64,000 nt of DNA from NCBI RefSeq assembly GCF_009857885.1, contig NZ_WWER01000003.1:310001-374000 (forward strand). The letters run 5' to 3'. Of the stretch, positions 47,888 through 57,294 are shown piece by piece. Under the pieces are notes generated by a model. It had not been told where the DNA came from. It did not search any database and saw nothing but the letters and a program-made list of their open reading frames with translations. Made by a program: the position numbers and the translations under genes. The stretch is from Pusillimonas sp. TS35 (GTDB taxonomy: Bacteria; Pseudomonadota; Gammaproteobacteria; Burkholderiales; Burkholderiaceae_B). Each line of letters starts with the position of its first letter. The stretch's first letter is position 1.

Positions 47888-49330
47888 ATGCGGCGCCCCG
47901 CTTCGCTGGCAGTCCGGCTGACCGTCTCGATCGGCGCGGTAATCACGGTGGTACTGCTGGCTTTCGGCTGGTTGATCCAGCGCTCCATCAACAATCACTT
48001 CATCAAGCAAGACGTCGATGAACTCAACGCCGTGGTGCAGGCGGTCGCGCATGCGCTCGCTGTTGCCCCGCCCAATGAACCTGAAGCCGCATTGAGCCGG
48101 CGCCTGGCGGGCGCCGTGTCGGGGCATCACAATGCCTTGTTTCGCCTTGCCACCGATACCGGCGAGGCGCTCTATGCAACGCCGGGGGTTGATCTGGAGC
48201 CGCTTGCGCGCAGCGCGCCTGTGACGGCGCACATCACCACTGGCACAGTGCGGATATGGCGAAACGCTGGCCAGACTTACCGCGGGGCGGTGACGGCAGT
48301 ACCCGTCGGGCCCCCATCCAGCGGGCACACTTACATCATCACGGTCGTCACGGGGATAGACTTCCATTTGCATTACCTGGACAGCTTCCGCGCCTACCTC
48401 TGGATCACCACGATGGTGGCGTGTCTCATTGCGATCGCGGCCACTTGGCTGGCCGTGTATCGCGGTCACGCTCCCATCCGGCGCATCAGCCGCGAAATGC
48501 GGCGGATTGGCTCCAGCCGGCTGTACATCCGGCTGCGGCCAGCCGAGGTGCCGGCCGAGTTGGCCGAACTGGCGAACTCATTCAACGGCATGCTGGATCG
48601 CCTGGAGAATGTCTTCCAGCGGCTTTCCGCCTTCTCGGGCGACATCGCACACGAGTTGCGCACCCCCATCACCAATCTCAAGACACAAACCGAAGTGGCG
48701 CTGTCCCAAGCACGCACGGTGGAGCATTACCGCGAGATCCTGTATTCCAATCTCGAAGAATACGAGCGAATGGCAAAAATGGTTGGCGACATGCTGTTTC
48801 TGGCCGAGGCCGACAACAACCTGCTCAAGCCTGAGCTGGCCACTATAGACCTCGCCGACGAGGTGCGCGCCCTGTTCGACTACTTCGACGCCTGGGCTGA
48901 AGAACGCGGCGTCCATCTGGCGCTGTCCGGCGCAAGCGTACAAATCGAGGGCGACCGCCTGATGATGCGCCGCGCCCTGGGCAATCTGCTGTCCAATGCC
49001 GTGCGCCATACGCCGCGCGGCGAATCAGTAGCCGTAACACTGCGGGCGCTGGACGACAACCACGTCGGCATTACCGTGACCAACCCCGGCGCAGGCATCG
49101 CGCCTGAGCACCTGCCACATATTTTCGAACGCTTCTACCGGCCCGACGCCTCGCGCCAGCGCGGCGGCGAAGGCGCCGGCCTCGGCCTTGCCATCGTCAA
49201 GTCCATCATCGAGGCGCATGCGGGCACCATCAGCGCCAGCTCTGACCCGATACGAACCTGCTTTACCATCAGGCTGCCCGCCGCACGCCCGCGTACGGCT
49301 CAGGGCGCCACGGTATCGGCTATGCTATGA
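47888..49330 (+). CDS. heavy-metal sensor histidine kinase (CopS/CusS-like)
   Basis: A 480-residue membrane kinase. Transmembrane helices near residues 10-30 and 170-190 flank a periplasmic sensor of about 140 residues; HAMP follows, then the phosphoaccepting H255 in FSGDIAHELRTP, N-box NLLSNAVRHTP and G-box GAGLGLAIVKSI. It overlaps no gene and starts five bases after the regulator's stop. The periplasmic part contains His residues (for example in DFHLHYL) that could ligate Cu or Ag, which is inference. Confidence 0.92.
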   Translation: MRRPASLAVRLTVSIGAVITVVLLAFGWLIQRSINNHFIKQDVDELNAVVQAVAHALAVAPPNEPEAALSRRLAGAVSGHHNALFRLATDTGEALYATPGVDLEPLARSAPVTAHITTGTVRIWRNAGQTYRGAVTAVPVGPPSSGHTYIITVVTGIDFHLHYLDSFRAYLWITTMVACLIAIAATWLAVYRGHAPIRRISREMRRIGSSRLYIRLRPAEVPAELAELANSFNGMLDRLENVFQRLSAFSGDIAHELRTPITNLKTQTEVALSQARTVEHYREILYSNLEEYERMAKMVGDMLFLAEADNNLLKPELATIDLADEVRALFDYFDAWAEERGVHLALSGASVQIEGDRLMMRRALGNLLSNAVRHTPRGESVAVTLRALDDNHVGITVTNPGAGIAPEHLPHIFERFYRPDASRQRGGEGAGLGLAIVKSIIEAHAGTISASSDPIRTCFTIRLPAARPRTAQGATVSAML

Positions 49331-49388
49331 CATTCCCCCGCACATATATGGTGGGCCTGTGCAAGCGCACCCGCCGCGTTTATCTGCA

Positions 49389-50105
49389 ATGACACACTTC
49401 CCCTTCGATGCCGTGCTGTTTGACTGCGACGGCGTGCTGGTCGACTCCGAACCCATCACCAACCGCGTACTGGCCCAGATACTGGGCGAGATGGGCTGGT
49501 CCATCTCGCATGAAGAATGCATGCGCATCTTTACCGGCAAGGCGGTACGCGACGAAGCCGCCCTGATTGCCGCGCGCACCGGCGTGCAGATCGATGACGC
49601 CTGGACTGCGCAATTCCGCCAGCGACGCAACGACGCGCTGGATCGCGAGCTCACTGAAATCCCTGGCGCGCCGAAGGCCGTGCGCGAACTGCATGCAATG
49701 CTTAATGGCCGCATTGCGGTAGCTTCGGGCGCAGACCTGCACAAAGTGCGGCTGCAGCTCACCAAAGTTGGCCTGGTGGATTGCTTCGGCAGTCGGGTCT
49801 TCAGCGGCCAGGACATGCCGCGCAGCAAGCCATTTCCCGACGTGTACCTTGCAGCCGCGCAGGCGCTGGGTGTGCCGGCCGTACGCTGCGCGGTGGTGGA
49901 AGACACCGTCACCGGCGCCACGGCGGGCGTGGCGGCGGGCGCAACGGTGTTCGGCTACAGCCCCGGCAACGCTGGGCACAGCGATGCGGATGCACTGCGT
50001 GCGACCGGTGTGCATTTTGTCTTTACCGACATGGCCGAGCTGCCAGCGTTGATGGCGGCCCATGCAAGCGGCGCCGCTATGGCGCCAGCAGCCAGTGCAC
50101 GCTGA
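49389..50105 (+). CDS. HAD-superfamily hydrolase (phosphoglycolate-phosphatase-like)
   Basis: A 238-residue class IA HAD phosphatase. Motif I is DCDGVLVDSEP, the motif II Ser lies in VASGAD, the Lys in PRSKPFPDVYLAAAQALG, and motif III in VVEDTVTGATAG. Substrates of this branch are small phosphosugars or phosphoglycolate. Its last 29 bases overlap the end of egtD, transcribed the other way. Confidence 0.9.
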   Translation: MTHFPFDAVLFDCDGVLVDSEPITNRVLAQILGEMGWSISHEECMRIFTGKAVRDEAALIAARTGVQIDDAWTAQFRQRRNDALDRELTEIPGAPKAVRELHAMLNGRIAVASGADLHKVRLQLTKVGLVDCFGSRVFSGQDMPRSKPFPDVYLAAAQALGVPAVRCAVVEDTVTGATAGVAAGATVFGYSPGNAGHSDADALRATGVHFVFTDMAELPALMAAHASGAAMAPAASAR

Positions 50106-51051
50106 ACAGGCGCTCCTCATCCAGCCATACCGCTTCGGGCCGGTAGCCCGCGCGCCGCGCCAGCGCCTGAAAGCCAGGCACCGTGTATTTGTATGAATTC
50201 TCAGTGTGCAGGGTATCGCCCTCGTCGAAATCATACGGCGTGCCGGCGATCATCACGCGCTGCGGCATAAGGCTGACCAAGTGCATTTCCACGCGGCGTA
50301 TCACCGGCTGGTATAGCGCGTAATGCGCAAACCCCTCCAGGTCAAAATCCGCACCCAATTCGCGGTTGGCGCGCGCCAGTACATTCAAGTTGAACTGCGC
50401 GGTGATGCCCTGCGCATCGTTATAGGCCGCATGTAGACGCGCAGGGTCTTTCACCAGGTCCACGCCGATCAGCAGCCCACCCCCGCTTAGCAAGCCAGCG
50501 GTATGGTGCAGAAAGGCGAGCGCTTCATCCAGGTCCATATTGCCAATGGTCGAACCAGGGAAAAACCCCACCTTGCGCGCGCCCTCTCCACCCGGCAGCA
50601 ACAACGCATCCAGCGCCGTATAGTCCGCCTCGACAGGGCATACATCGAGCGTCGGAAACTCGGCCGACAGCCGTGCCGCTGAAGCGCGCAGATGATCGCC
50701 GCATATATCGATGGGCACATAATGACCCGGCAGCATGTGCCGCCGGCACGCGCCAAGCAGCAGCCGCACCTTCACCAGCGAGCCGGCGCCGAACTCGATA
50801 AGATCGATATCCGCACCCACCCTGCTCATGATGTCCGCCCCATGGCGCCGCAGGATGCCTGCCTCAGTGCGCATGGGGTAATACTCAGGCAGGTCGCAGA
50901 TGCGGTCGAACAGCGCCGAGCCCGCCGCATCATAGAAATACTTGGGTGAAATCGCGCGCGGACGGCGGGCCAGGCCGTCTAGCAGATCATGCAAAAAGGC
51001 GGCGCTATCGATGGAGCAGGGTGCCGTGGCGGCGGTGGACTGGACATCCAT
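50077..51051 (-). CDS. egtD: L-histidine N(alpha)-methyltransferase EgtD
   Basis: A 324-residue SAM-dependent methyltransferase that trimethylates histidine to hercynine, the first step of ergothioneine synthesis. The family blocks PKYFYDAAGSALFDRICDLPEYY (in parts), LIEFGAGSLVKVRLLL, FFPGSTIGNMDLDEA and HTENSYKYT are visible. The gene follows egtB by nine bases on the same strand, forming an operon with it. Confidence 0.95.
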   Translation of the reverse strand: MDVQSTAATAPCSIDSAAFLHDLLDGLARRPRAISPKYFYDAAGSALFDRICDLPEYYPMRTEAGILRRHGADIMSRVGADIDLIEFGAGSLVKVRLLLGACRRHMLPGHYVPIDICGDHLRASAARLSAEFPTLDVCPVEADYTALDALLLPGGEGARKVGFFPGSTIGNMDLDEALAFLHHTAGLLSGGGLLIGVDLVKDPARLHAAYNDAQGITAQFNLNVLARANRELGADFDLEGFAHYALYQPVIRRVEMHLVSLMPQRVMIAGTPYDFDEGDTLHTENSYKYTVPGFQALARRAGYRPEAVWLDEERLFSVHWLLAP

Positions 51052-51060
51052 GTTTATCCC

Positions 51061-52437
51061 TCAGGCGTCGCGCGCCAGGCGCAGGCCGGTGAATTGCCAT
51101 CTGGCCGACGGCGGAAAAAAATTGCGGTATGTGGGGCGGCTATGCCCTGGCGGCGTGGCAACACTGCCGCCGCGCAACACCTGCTGGCCCACCATGAACT
51201 TGCCGTTGTATTCCGCAGCCGGCCCTTCCAGCGGACGAAACCCCGGATAAGGCGCATAAGCAGATCGCGTCCATTGCCACACATGGTCATAGGCCTGGGC
51301 CATGCCGCCCGCATCGCAGGCGGCCTCCCACTCGAACTCTGTGGGCAGGCGCGCGCCTGCCCAGTCGGCGTAAGCACAAGCTTCGTAAAAGCTCAATCCA
51401 GATACCGGCGCATCGGGATCCAGCGGCTGCACGCCGTAAGGGCCAAACACCACCCAGTCGTCCCGCCCTCCTTCAGGCGCCGCTTGGCAGCCCCCGTTAT
51501 CAGCGTGATGCAGCACACGCGGGTCGCTCGCGCACAGCCAGTAAGGGGGCGCCTGCCAGCCCTGATCCTGCGCCATGGCCCACCCATCGGACAGCCACCA
51601 CGACGCGTTGCGGTAGCCGCCCTCGTGCACGAAGCGCAGATACTCGCCGCAACTCACCAATCTGTCGGCGATGTCGAAAGACTGCAGCCACACGGTATGC
51701 CGGGGGGTTTCATTGTCAAAAGCAAAGCCGGCGCCCGCATGGCCCACGTCCACCTTGCCGCCGTGGTGATGCAGCCACCGCATGCCAGCGGCGGGGACGG
51801 CGCCTGCACGCGTGTTTGCGGGTACGTTGATGGCATTCGCCGCAGCGCTGCCGGACGGCGCAGCATCGATGATGGGGTCGGTGGAGGGTTCTGAACCGCC
51901 GTGCATGGCATCCCATGCATTGGAACGAGGCAATGGTGTGGAAAGATAAGCGGGCAGCAGCGGGTTACAGGAAAACAGGTGCACGATATCGGTGACGATC
52001 AGTTCCTGATGCTGCTGCTCATGATGCAAACCCAGCACAAGCGCGGGTCGTACCGCATCCAGCGCCACGGCTTCATGGCCGCTCAGCAGGCGCTCGATGG
52101 CCGCGTCCACATGCCTGCGGTAGGCCTGCACCGCATCCCGCCCCGGCCGTGTCAACATGCCGCGCCGCGGCCGGGGCTGCCTGGGGCCCAGCGACTCGTA
52201 ATAAGAGTTGAAGATGAAGTGGAAGTCTTTGTCGAACACCTGGTAATGCGGCAGGTGCGCGCGCAAGACTAGCGTCTCGAAGAACCATGTCGTATGCCCC
52301 AGATGCCATTTCGTCGGGCTGGCATCTGGCATGGATTGCACGCATTGGTCTTCGGCGGACAGCCGCGCCGCCAGGCTTTCAGTATGTGCGCGTATCGCCT
52401 GGTACTGTCGCCACAGATCGTGTTTCGGACTGTCCAT
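51061..52437 (-). CDS. egtB: hercynine oxygenase / ergothioneine biosynthesis protein EgtB
   Basis: A 458-residue iron enzyme that couples hercynine with a sulfur donor (gamma-glutamylcysteine or cysteine) and oxidises it. The DinB-like domain supplies three His ligands, H48 in HLGHTTWFFE and H139 with H143 in HHEQQHQEL; the formylglycine-generating-type C-terminal domain has GLSFYEACAYADWAGARLPTEFEWE (in parts). The Met of MDSPKHD is chosen because the residues before it lack family character. EgtC and EgtE are not in the neighbourhood. Confidence 0.94.
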   Translation of the reverse strand: MDSPKHDLWRQYQAIRAHTESLAARLSAEDQCVQSMPDASPTKWHLGHTTWFFETLVLRAHLPHYQVFDKDFHFIFNSYYESLGPRQPRPRRGMLTRPGRDAVQAYRRHVDAAIERLLSGHEAVALDAVRPALVLGLHHEQQHQELIVTDIVHLFSCNPLLPAYLSTPLPRSNAWDAMHGGSEPSTDPIIDAAPSGSAAANAINVPANTRAGAVPAAGMRWLHHHGGKVDVGHAGAGFAFDNETPRHTVWLQSFDIADRLVSCGEYLRFVHEGGYRNASWWLSDGWAMAQDQGWQAPPYWLCASDPRVLHHADNGGCQAAPEGGRDDWVVFGPYGVQPLDPDAPVSGLSFYEACAYADWAGARLPTEFEWEAACDAGGMAQAYDHVWQWTRSAYAPYPGFRPLEGPAAEYNGKFMVGQQVLRGGSVATPPGHSRPTYRNFFPPSARWQFTGLRLARDA

Positions 52438-52575
52438 GTGCTTGCTGCGTCCCCCCCGACAATGCTTGTAGCGCATGCGGCAGCGCCGCGCGCAAGGAAA
52501 CTGCTGTCAGCGTGAGCTTGCTGGACTCGCCAGCGCACCCCGACTCCTTTACCATAACGGCTGCGACCGGCAAAA

Positions 52576-52595
52576 ATGTTTCCAAGGCGAAACAT
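52576..52595 (+). promoter_or_regulatory. inverted repeat in the egtB-transporter divergent region
   Basis: ATGTTTC-CAAGGC-GAAACAT is a perfect seven-base inverted repeat, with a further GTTTC at 52609-52613. It lies about 75 bases before the transporter start and 139 bases upstream of egtB. It is a candidate operator for shared control; the regulator is unknown. Confidence 0.45.
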
Positions 52596-52670
52596 AATCA
52601 ACAAAAACGTTTCAACACCCTCCCGGCCCGCGTCGCGCACCAGTATCCGGGAGGTTTCAAGGAGATCAGC

Positions 52671-54635
52671 ATGCCGACCCAAGTCCGCATGACTATCAAC
52701 AAGCCGGTGTTCTACATCTCGGCGATATTCATCCTGCTGCTCACCGCCTTCGCCATCACAACGCCGCGTTTGGCGCAGCGTGTATTCAGTGCCATGCAGG
52801 GCTGGATCCTCGGCAACGCCAGTTGGTTTTATATCCTGGCTGTCGCCATCATTTTGCTCTCTGTCGTGCTGATTGCCATCAGCCGTTATGGCGACATCAA
52901 ACTGGGGCCAGACCATAGCGAGCCCGACTACCGCAATGTCACCTGGTTCGCCATGTTGTTCTCGGCGGGCATGGGTATCGGCCTGATGTTCTTCGGTGTT
53001 GCCGAGCCGGTCATGCATTTCATGGCGCCGCCTGTGGGCGAGGGTGGCACGGCCGACGCTGCGCGCGAGGCCATGAACATCACCTTCTTTCATTGGGGGC
53101 TGCATGCATGGGCCATCTATGCGATTGTCGCACTGACGCTGGCTTATTTCTCCTACCGCCACAATTTGCCGCTCACCCTGCGCTCCGCCCTGTATCCACT
53201 CATCGGCGACCGCATTCATGGCCCCATCGGTCATGCCGTCGATATCTTCGCCATCATCGGCACCGTGCTCGGCATTGCAACCTCACTGGGCCTGGGTGTG
53301 GCGCAGATCAACAGCGGGCTCAACCATCTGTTTGGCGTACCCGTCGGCATCCCTGCGCAGATCGTACTCATCATCCTCAGTTCCGGCCTGGCCACGCTGT
53401 CCGTGGCCAGCGGCCTGGACCGCGGCATACGCATACTGTCCGAAATCAATCTGGCGCTGGCGGTCATCCTGATGCTGTTCGTGCTGGTACTCGGCCCCAC
53501 CGTGTTCCTGCTCCAGACCTTCGTTGAGAACACGGGGGCCTATCTTTCGGATATCGTCCACAAGACATTCAATCTCTTCGCCTACGAACCCACCGACTGG
53601 ATAGGCGGCTGGACGCTGTTCTACTGGGGCTGGTGGATCGCTTGGTCGCCATTCGTCGGCCTGTTCATCGCCCGCATCTCGCGCGGACGCACCATACGCG
53701 AATTCGTACTGGGGGTGCTGCTTGTGCCCGCAGGCTTCACGCTGCTGTGGATGACCGTGTTCGGCGATACCGCCATTCACATGATCCTGGTCGACCATCT
53801 GCAGAACATCGCCGATGTCGTCAAAGCGGATTCATCGCTGGCGCTGTTTGTTTTCCTTGAGCAACTGCCCTGGAGCAACGTCATCTCGTTCGTTGCGATC
53901 ACCATGGTGGTGATCTTCTTCGTCACCTCAGCCGACTCGGGCGCGCTGGTGGTCGATTTGCTGGCATCGGGCGGCGCCGAACGCACACCTGTGTGGCAAC
54001 GCATGTTCTGGTCATTGTCCACCGGCGCCGTCGCCATTGCGCTGCTGCTGGCCGATGGCCTGTCGGCATTGCAAACCGCAACTATCGCCAGCGCGCTGCC
54101 TTTTGCGATTATCCTGCTGCTGGCGGTGTGGGGCCTGCTGCGGGCGCTCAAGCTCGACGCCACCAAACGCCGCATCGGCAACCAATCGCTTGCGCTGTCG
54201 CGCCCGATGCGCGGCGCGCCATCATGGGAGCAGCGCCTGCGCAACATCATCCGCATGCCCGGCCAGTCACAAGTGCGCCGCTTTCTCGACGAAACCGCCC
54301 TGCCGGCACTGCAGGCTGTTGCCGAAGAACTGCGCCAGCAAGGGTATGTGGTCGTGACCGAACAGGAAGCGGGCAGCGGCTCCGTCATCATGAAGGTCTC
54401 GCATGGCGACTATCTCGACTTCTTCTATGCCGTACGTCCGCGCGCCTTCATACGCCCCAGCCTCACGCCCGACGAGGAACGCGACGAAGAAGTGCGCCGC
54501 TACTACCGCGCCGAAGTACACCTGCGCGAAGGCGGCCAGGATTACGACATCATGGGCTGGAGCCAGGAGGCCGTCATCAGCGACATCCTCGACCAGTACG
54601 AACGCCACCGGCACTATCTGCACGTGACGTCTTAG
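52671..54635 (+). CDS. BCCT-family betaine/choline transporter
   Basis: A 654-residue secondary transporter of the betaine-choline-carnitine family. Twelve transmembrane helices are predicted; the signature FYWGWWIAWSPFVGLFIAR lies near residue 315 in helix 8, where conserved Trp and Tyr residues bind trimethylammonium groups. A soluble tail of about 160 residues follows, as in BetT, and is linked to osmotic activation in family members. AAGGAG precedes the ATG. Substrates could be choline, glycine betaine or another betaine; proximity to egtBD raises hercynine or ergothioneine as candidates. Confidence 0.92.
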   Translation: MPTQVRMTINKPVFYISAIFILLLTAFAITTPRLAQRVFSAMQGWILGNASWFYILAVAIILLSVVLIAISRYGDIKLGPDHSEPDYRNVTWFAMLFSAGMGIGLMFFGVAEPVMHFMAPPVGEGGTADAAREAMNITFFHWGLHAWAIYAIVALTLAYFSYRHNLPLTLRSALYPLIGDRIHGPIGHAVDIFAIIGTVLGIATSLGLGVAQINSGLNHLFGVPVGIPAQIVLIILSSGLATLSVASGLDRGIRILSEINLALAVILMLFVLVLGPTVFLLQTFVENTGAYLSDIVHKTFNLFAYEPTDWIGGWTLFYWGWWIAWSPFVGLFIARISRGRTIREFVLGVLLVPAGFTLLWMTVFGDTAIHMILVDHLQNIADVVKADSSLALFVFLEQLPWSNVISFVAITMVVIFFVTSADSGALVVDLLASGGAERTPVWQRMFWSLSTGAVAIALLLADGLSALQTATIASALPFAIILLLAVWGLLRALKLDATKRRIGNQSLALSRPMRGAPSWEQRLRNIIRMPGQSQVRRFLDETALPALQAVAEELRQQGYVVVTEQEAGSGSVIMKVSHGDYLDFFYAVRPRAFIRPSLTPDEERDEEVRRYYRAEVHLREGGQDYDIMGWSQEAVISDILDQYERHRHYLHVTS

Positions 54636-54676
54636 CAGCGGGCGCGCGTAGGCCGGTATGCGAAAAAGGGGCCGGC

Positions 54677-55561
54677 TCAGCGCTGCGGCAGCTTGCCGAA
54701 CTGCTCGGCCGTAGCGGCGATGTAGCCGTTGCCGAAGCCTGCATCGACCAGGCTGGACAGCGCGTCGCGCAAGCCCGCAGCGATGTGGCGCTGGGCCGCC
54801 AAGCCTTCGGCCATGCTGTTGTAATAGCTGATGTCCTTCAGGGCGTTGCTCACCGAGAACTGCATGCGCGACGTATCGCCCTCCAGCAGGAAGGGCGCAA
54901 CGCGATCCAGCGCGGCGCCATAGCCGCCGCCTTGGCTCAACGCCTCTACCAGCACGCTGGCGTCTATGCCGCCTGCGCGCGCGCAGGCGGCCGCCTCGCC
55001 CAAAAGCGTGGCAAAACCCAGCGATACATAATTGTGCAGCAGCTTTAGCTTGTGCCCCGACCCCGCAGGCCCGGCATAGAAAATGTTCTCGGCAAAAGCC
55101 CGCAGCAGCGGCAGCATCTCTTCATAGACGGCCTGCTCTCCACCCACCAGCAGGTTCAGCCGCCCTTGCTCGGCCTCCAGGGGCGTGCGAGTCATTGCGG
55201 CATCGATAAAGCGGCCGCCCGCACGGGCCACAGCCTTGGCGATGGCCTCGGTGGACGCGGGAATGGCGGTGGAGCAGTCGATGATGATGGTGCCAGGCCG
55301 GATGGCGGCCAGTGCGCCGTTTTCACCCAGCAGCACTGCCTCTACCTGGGGCGTGCCCGTCACACACAGCACGATGATACTGCTGGCCTGCGCAAGTTCG
55401 GCCACGTGCGCACAGGATGTGGCGCCTTTGGCTATCAGGTCCTGCACGGGCTGATTGCCCGGGTGTTCCAGGAACTGCAAGGGCCAGCCCTTGCTGACGA
55501 TGTTCTTTGCGATGCCGTGGCCCATCAGGCCAACGCCCACCATCCCTACCGTTGCACGCAT
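54677..55561 (-). CDS. NAD(P)-dependent 3-hydroxyisobutyrate-dehydrogenase family oxidoreductase
   Basis: A 294-residue beta-hydroxyacid dehydrogenase. Rossmann motif VGVGLMGHGIAKNI, substrate block FIDAAMTRTPLEAEQGRLNLLVGG, and the catalytic Lys in AGPAGSGHKLKLLHNYVS (in parts). Members include tartronate-semialdehyde reductase, 2-hydroxy-3-oxopropionate reductase and 3-hydroxyisobutyrate dehydrogenase. The 104-base gap to the FAD-oxidoreductase gene on the same strand is compatible with a shared hydroxyacid pathway. Confidence 0.92.
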   Translation of the reverse strand: MRATVGMVGVGLMGHGIAKNIVSKGWPLQFLEHPGNQPVQDLIAKGATSCAHVAELAQASSIIVLCVTGTPQVEAVLLGENGALAAIRPGTIIIDCSTAIPASTEAIAKAVARAGGRFIDAAMTRTPLEAEQGRLNLLVGGEQAVYEEMLPLLRAFAENIFYAGPAGSGHKLKLLHNYVSLGFATLLGEAAACARAGGIDASVLVEALSQGGGYGAALDRVAPFLLEGDTSRMQFSVSNALKDISYYNSMAEGLAAQRHIAAGLRDALSSLVDAGFGNGYIAATAEQFGKLPQR

Positions 55562-55665
55562 GCAGAGTCTCCCGGCTTTGTGTTCAATTCACTCATCCAA
55601 ACATTATGCGGCAGCCCCGCTGCACGGGGCCGGGCAACGGCTGCGCACAGCAGGGCAACAGGCCT

Positions 55666-57078
55666 TCAAAGCACCTTGCCCGGGTTCATGATGCCGTTCG
55701 GATCCAGTACCTTTTTGATCTGCTCCATCAGGCTTATTTGCAGCGGATCTTTATGCTGGTGGAAAGAACGGCGCTTGAGCTGGCCGATGCCGTGCTCGGC
55801 GCTGATGCTGCCCGCATAGGCTGCCACCTCACCGAACACGACGTCAGCGATGCGTTCTTCCCAATCGTGCGCCCAGGACTTGTCCGCACCCAGCGGGCGC
55901 GACACGTTGTAATGCAGGTTGCCGTCGCCGAAGTGGCCGAAGATGAACAGCCGGCAATCGCTCGCCACCTCGCGCAGGCGCTGTTCGGCCGTTTCGAGAA
56001 ATGCGGGGATGCGCTCGATCGGCAGCGAAATATCGTGTTTCAGGTGCGGCCCGTCGGCGCGCTGCGCCTCGGAGATTTCTTCGCGCAGCCGCCACAGCGT
56101 CTGCAGCTGGAGCAGCGACGCCGACACGACGGCATCCTGGCACAGCCCTTGCTCCAGCGCCTGGCCAATCACCTCTTCGAGCAGTGTCTGCAGCGCCTCT
56201 TCGTTGGCCGTATCGGCCAACTCGATCAGTACATAGGCGCCATGGCGATCCGCAAAAGGCTGCTGAAGCCCATCGACATGCGTGAGCACGAGATCGAGGC
56301 AGGCATCGGTGAAAAACTCAAAAGCCTGCAGACGCGGACCGCAGGCGCCAAACACCAGGCGAAACAGCTCGAGAGCCTGCTGCGCGGATTCGACCGCCAC
56401 CAGCACCACCGACCGCACGTGTGTGGGCGCATGCAGCTTGAGCGCCACACCGGTGATAACGCCCAGCGTGCCTTCGGAGCCGATGAAGAGCTGCTTCAGG
56501 TCGTAGCCAGTATTGTCTTTGCGCAGCGTCTGCAGACCATTGAACACCTGGCCATCGGGCAGCACCGCCTCAATGCCCAGCACCAACTCGCGCGCCATGC
56601 CGTAGCGCACCACATTGACGCCGCCCGCGTTGGTGGCCACATTACCGCCGATCTGCGAGGAGTCTTCGGCTGCCAGACTCAGTGGCAGCAGGCGATCCGC
56701 CTCGTTTGCAGCGCGGCGCAGGTTGCCGAGAATGCAGCCGGCATCGGCCACCAGCGTGTTCGCAATCGTATCGATCGAGCGAATTGCGTTCATGCGGTCC
56801 AGCGACAGGATCACATTGGCCGGAGACGCATCCGGCGTCGCCGCACCGCACAGCCCGGTGTTGCCGCCGCGCGGCACCACTGGCACTTTGTGTTCGTTGC
56901 ACAGACGCAGACAGTCGGCCACCTGCTGCGTATTCACCGGCCGCACCACCGCCTGCGCCTGCCCCTTGTATACCCCGCGCCAGTCGGACAGCCAGGGTTC
57001 GATATCCGCCTGGTTGGTGAGAACAATATCCTTGCCAAGAAGCTGGACCAGGCTGTCCAGGAAAGTTTGCGTCGTCAT
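55666..57078 (-). CDS. FAD-linked 2-hydroxyacid dehydrogenase (D-lactate / glycolate oxidase GlcD-type)
   Basis: A 470-residue flavoprotein of the VAO/DLD family. PRGGNTGLCGAATP is the FAD pyrophosphate block; GHFGDGNLHYNV and SAEHGIGQLKR are the C-terminal signatures. It oxidises a D-2-hydroxyacid (D-lactate, glycolate or D-2-hydroxyglutarate) to the 2-oxoacid. The Met of MTTQTFLD is used; the 54 residues upstream are low-complexity. Confidence 0.92.
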   Translation of the reverse strand: MTTQTFLDSLVQLLGKDIVLTNQADIEPWLSDWRGVYKGQAQAVVRPVNTQQVADCLRLCNEHKVPVVPRGGNTGLCGAATPDASPANVILSLDRMNAIRSIDTIANTLVADAGCILGNLRRAANEADRLLPLSLAAEDSSQIGGNVATNAGGVNVVRYGMARELVLGIEAVLPDGQVFNGLQTLRKDNTGYDLKQLFIGSEGTLGVITGVALKLHAPTHVRSVVLVAVESAQQALELFRLVFGACGPRLQAFEFFTDACLDLVLTHVDGLQQPFADRHGAYVLIELADTANEEALQTLLEEVIGQALEQGLCQDAVVSASLLQLQTLWRLREEISEAQRADGPHLKHDISLPIERIPAFLETAEQRLREVASDCRLFIFGHFGDGNLHYNVSRPLGADKSWAHDWEERIADVVFGEVAAYAGSISAEHGIGQLKRRSFHQHKDPLQISLMEQIKKVLDPNGIMNPGKVL

Positions 57079-57294
57079 TTCTGTGGTTGTTGCCGGTAAG
57101 TTGCTGGGTAATTGTATGAGAGTGATTCTATAGTGACTTGGCCGGCGGCGTCTTGGCGCGGCCCAGCGCCCGCAGGCAGGCGCGCGCGGCTCGTCTATCG
57201 GCAACGCTGCGGGAAGGTGCTTGTACAAGACAGCAGGCACTACGATGGCCTCGGGTAGACGACACGTCGTGGCTTCTCTGCCAAAGGCCGCCTG

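Noticed and set aside
55507-57099. 530-residue plus-strand open frame
   Set aside because: Opposite the FAD-linked dehydrogenase, which has all family motifs; this frame has none and is His/Gln/Arg-rich.
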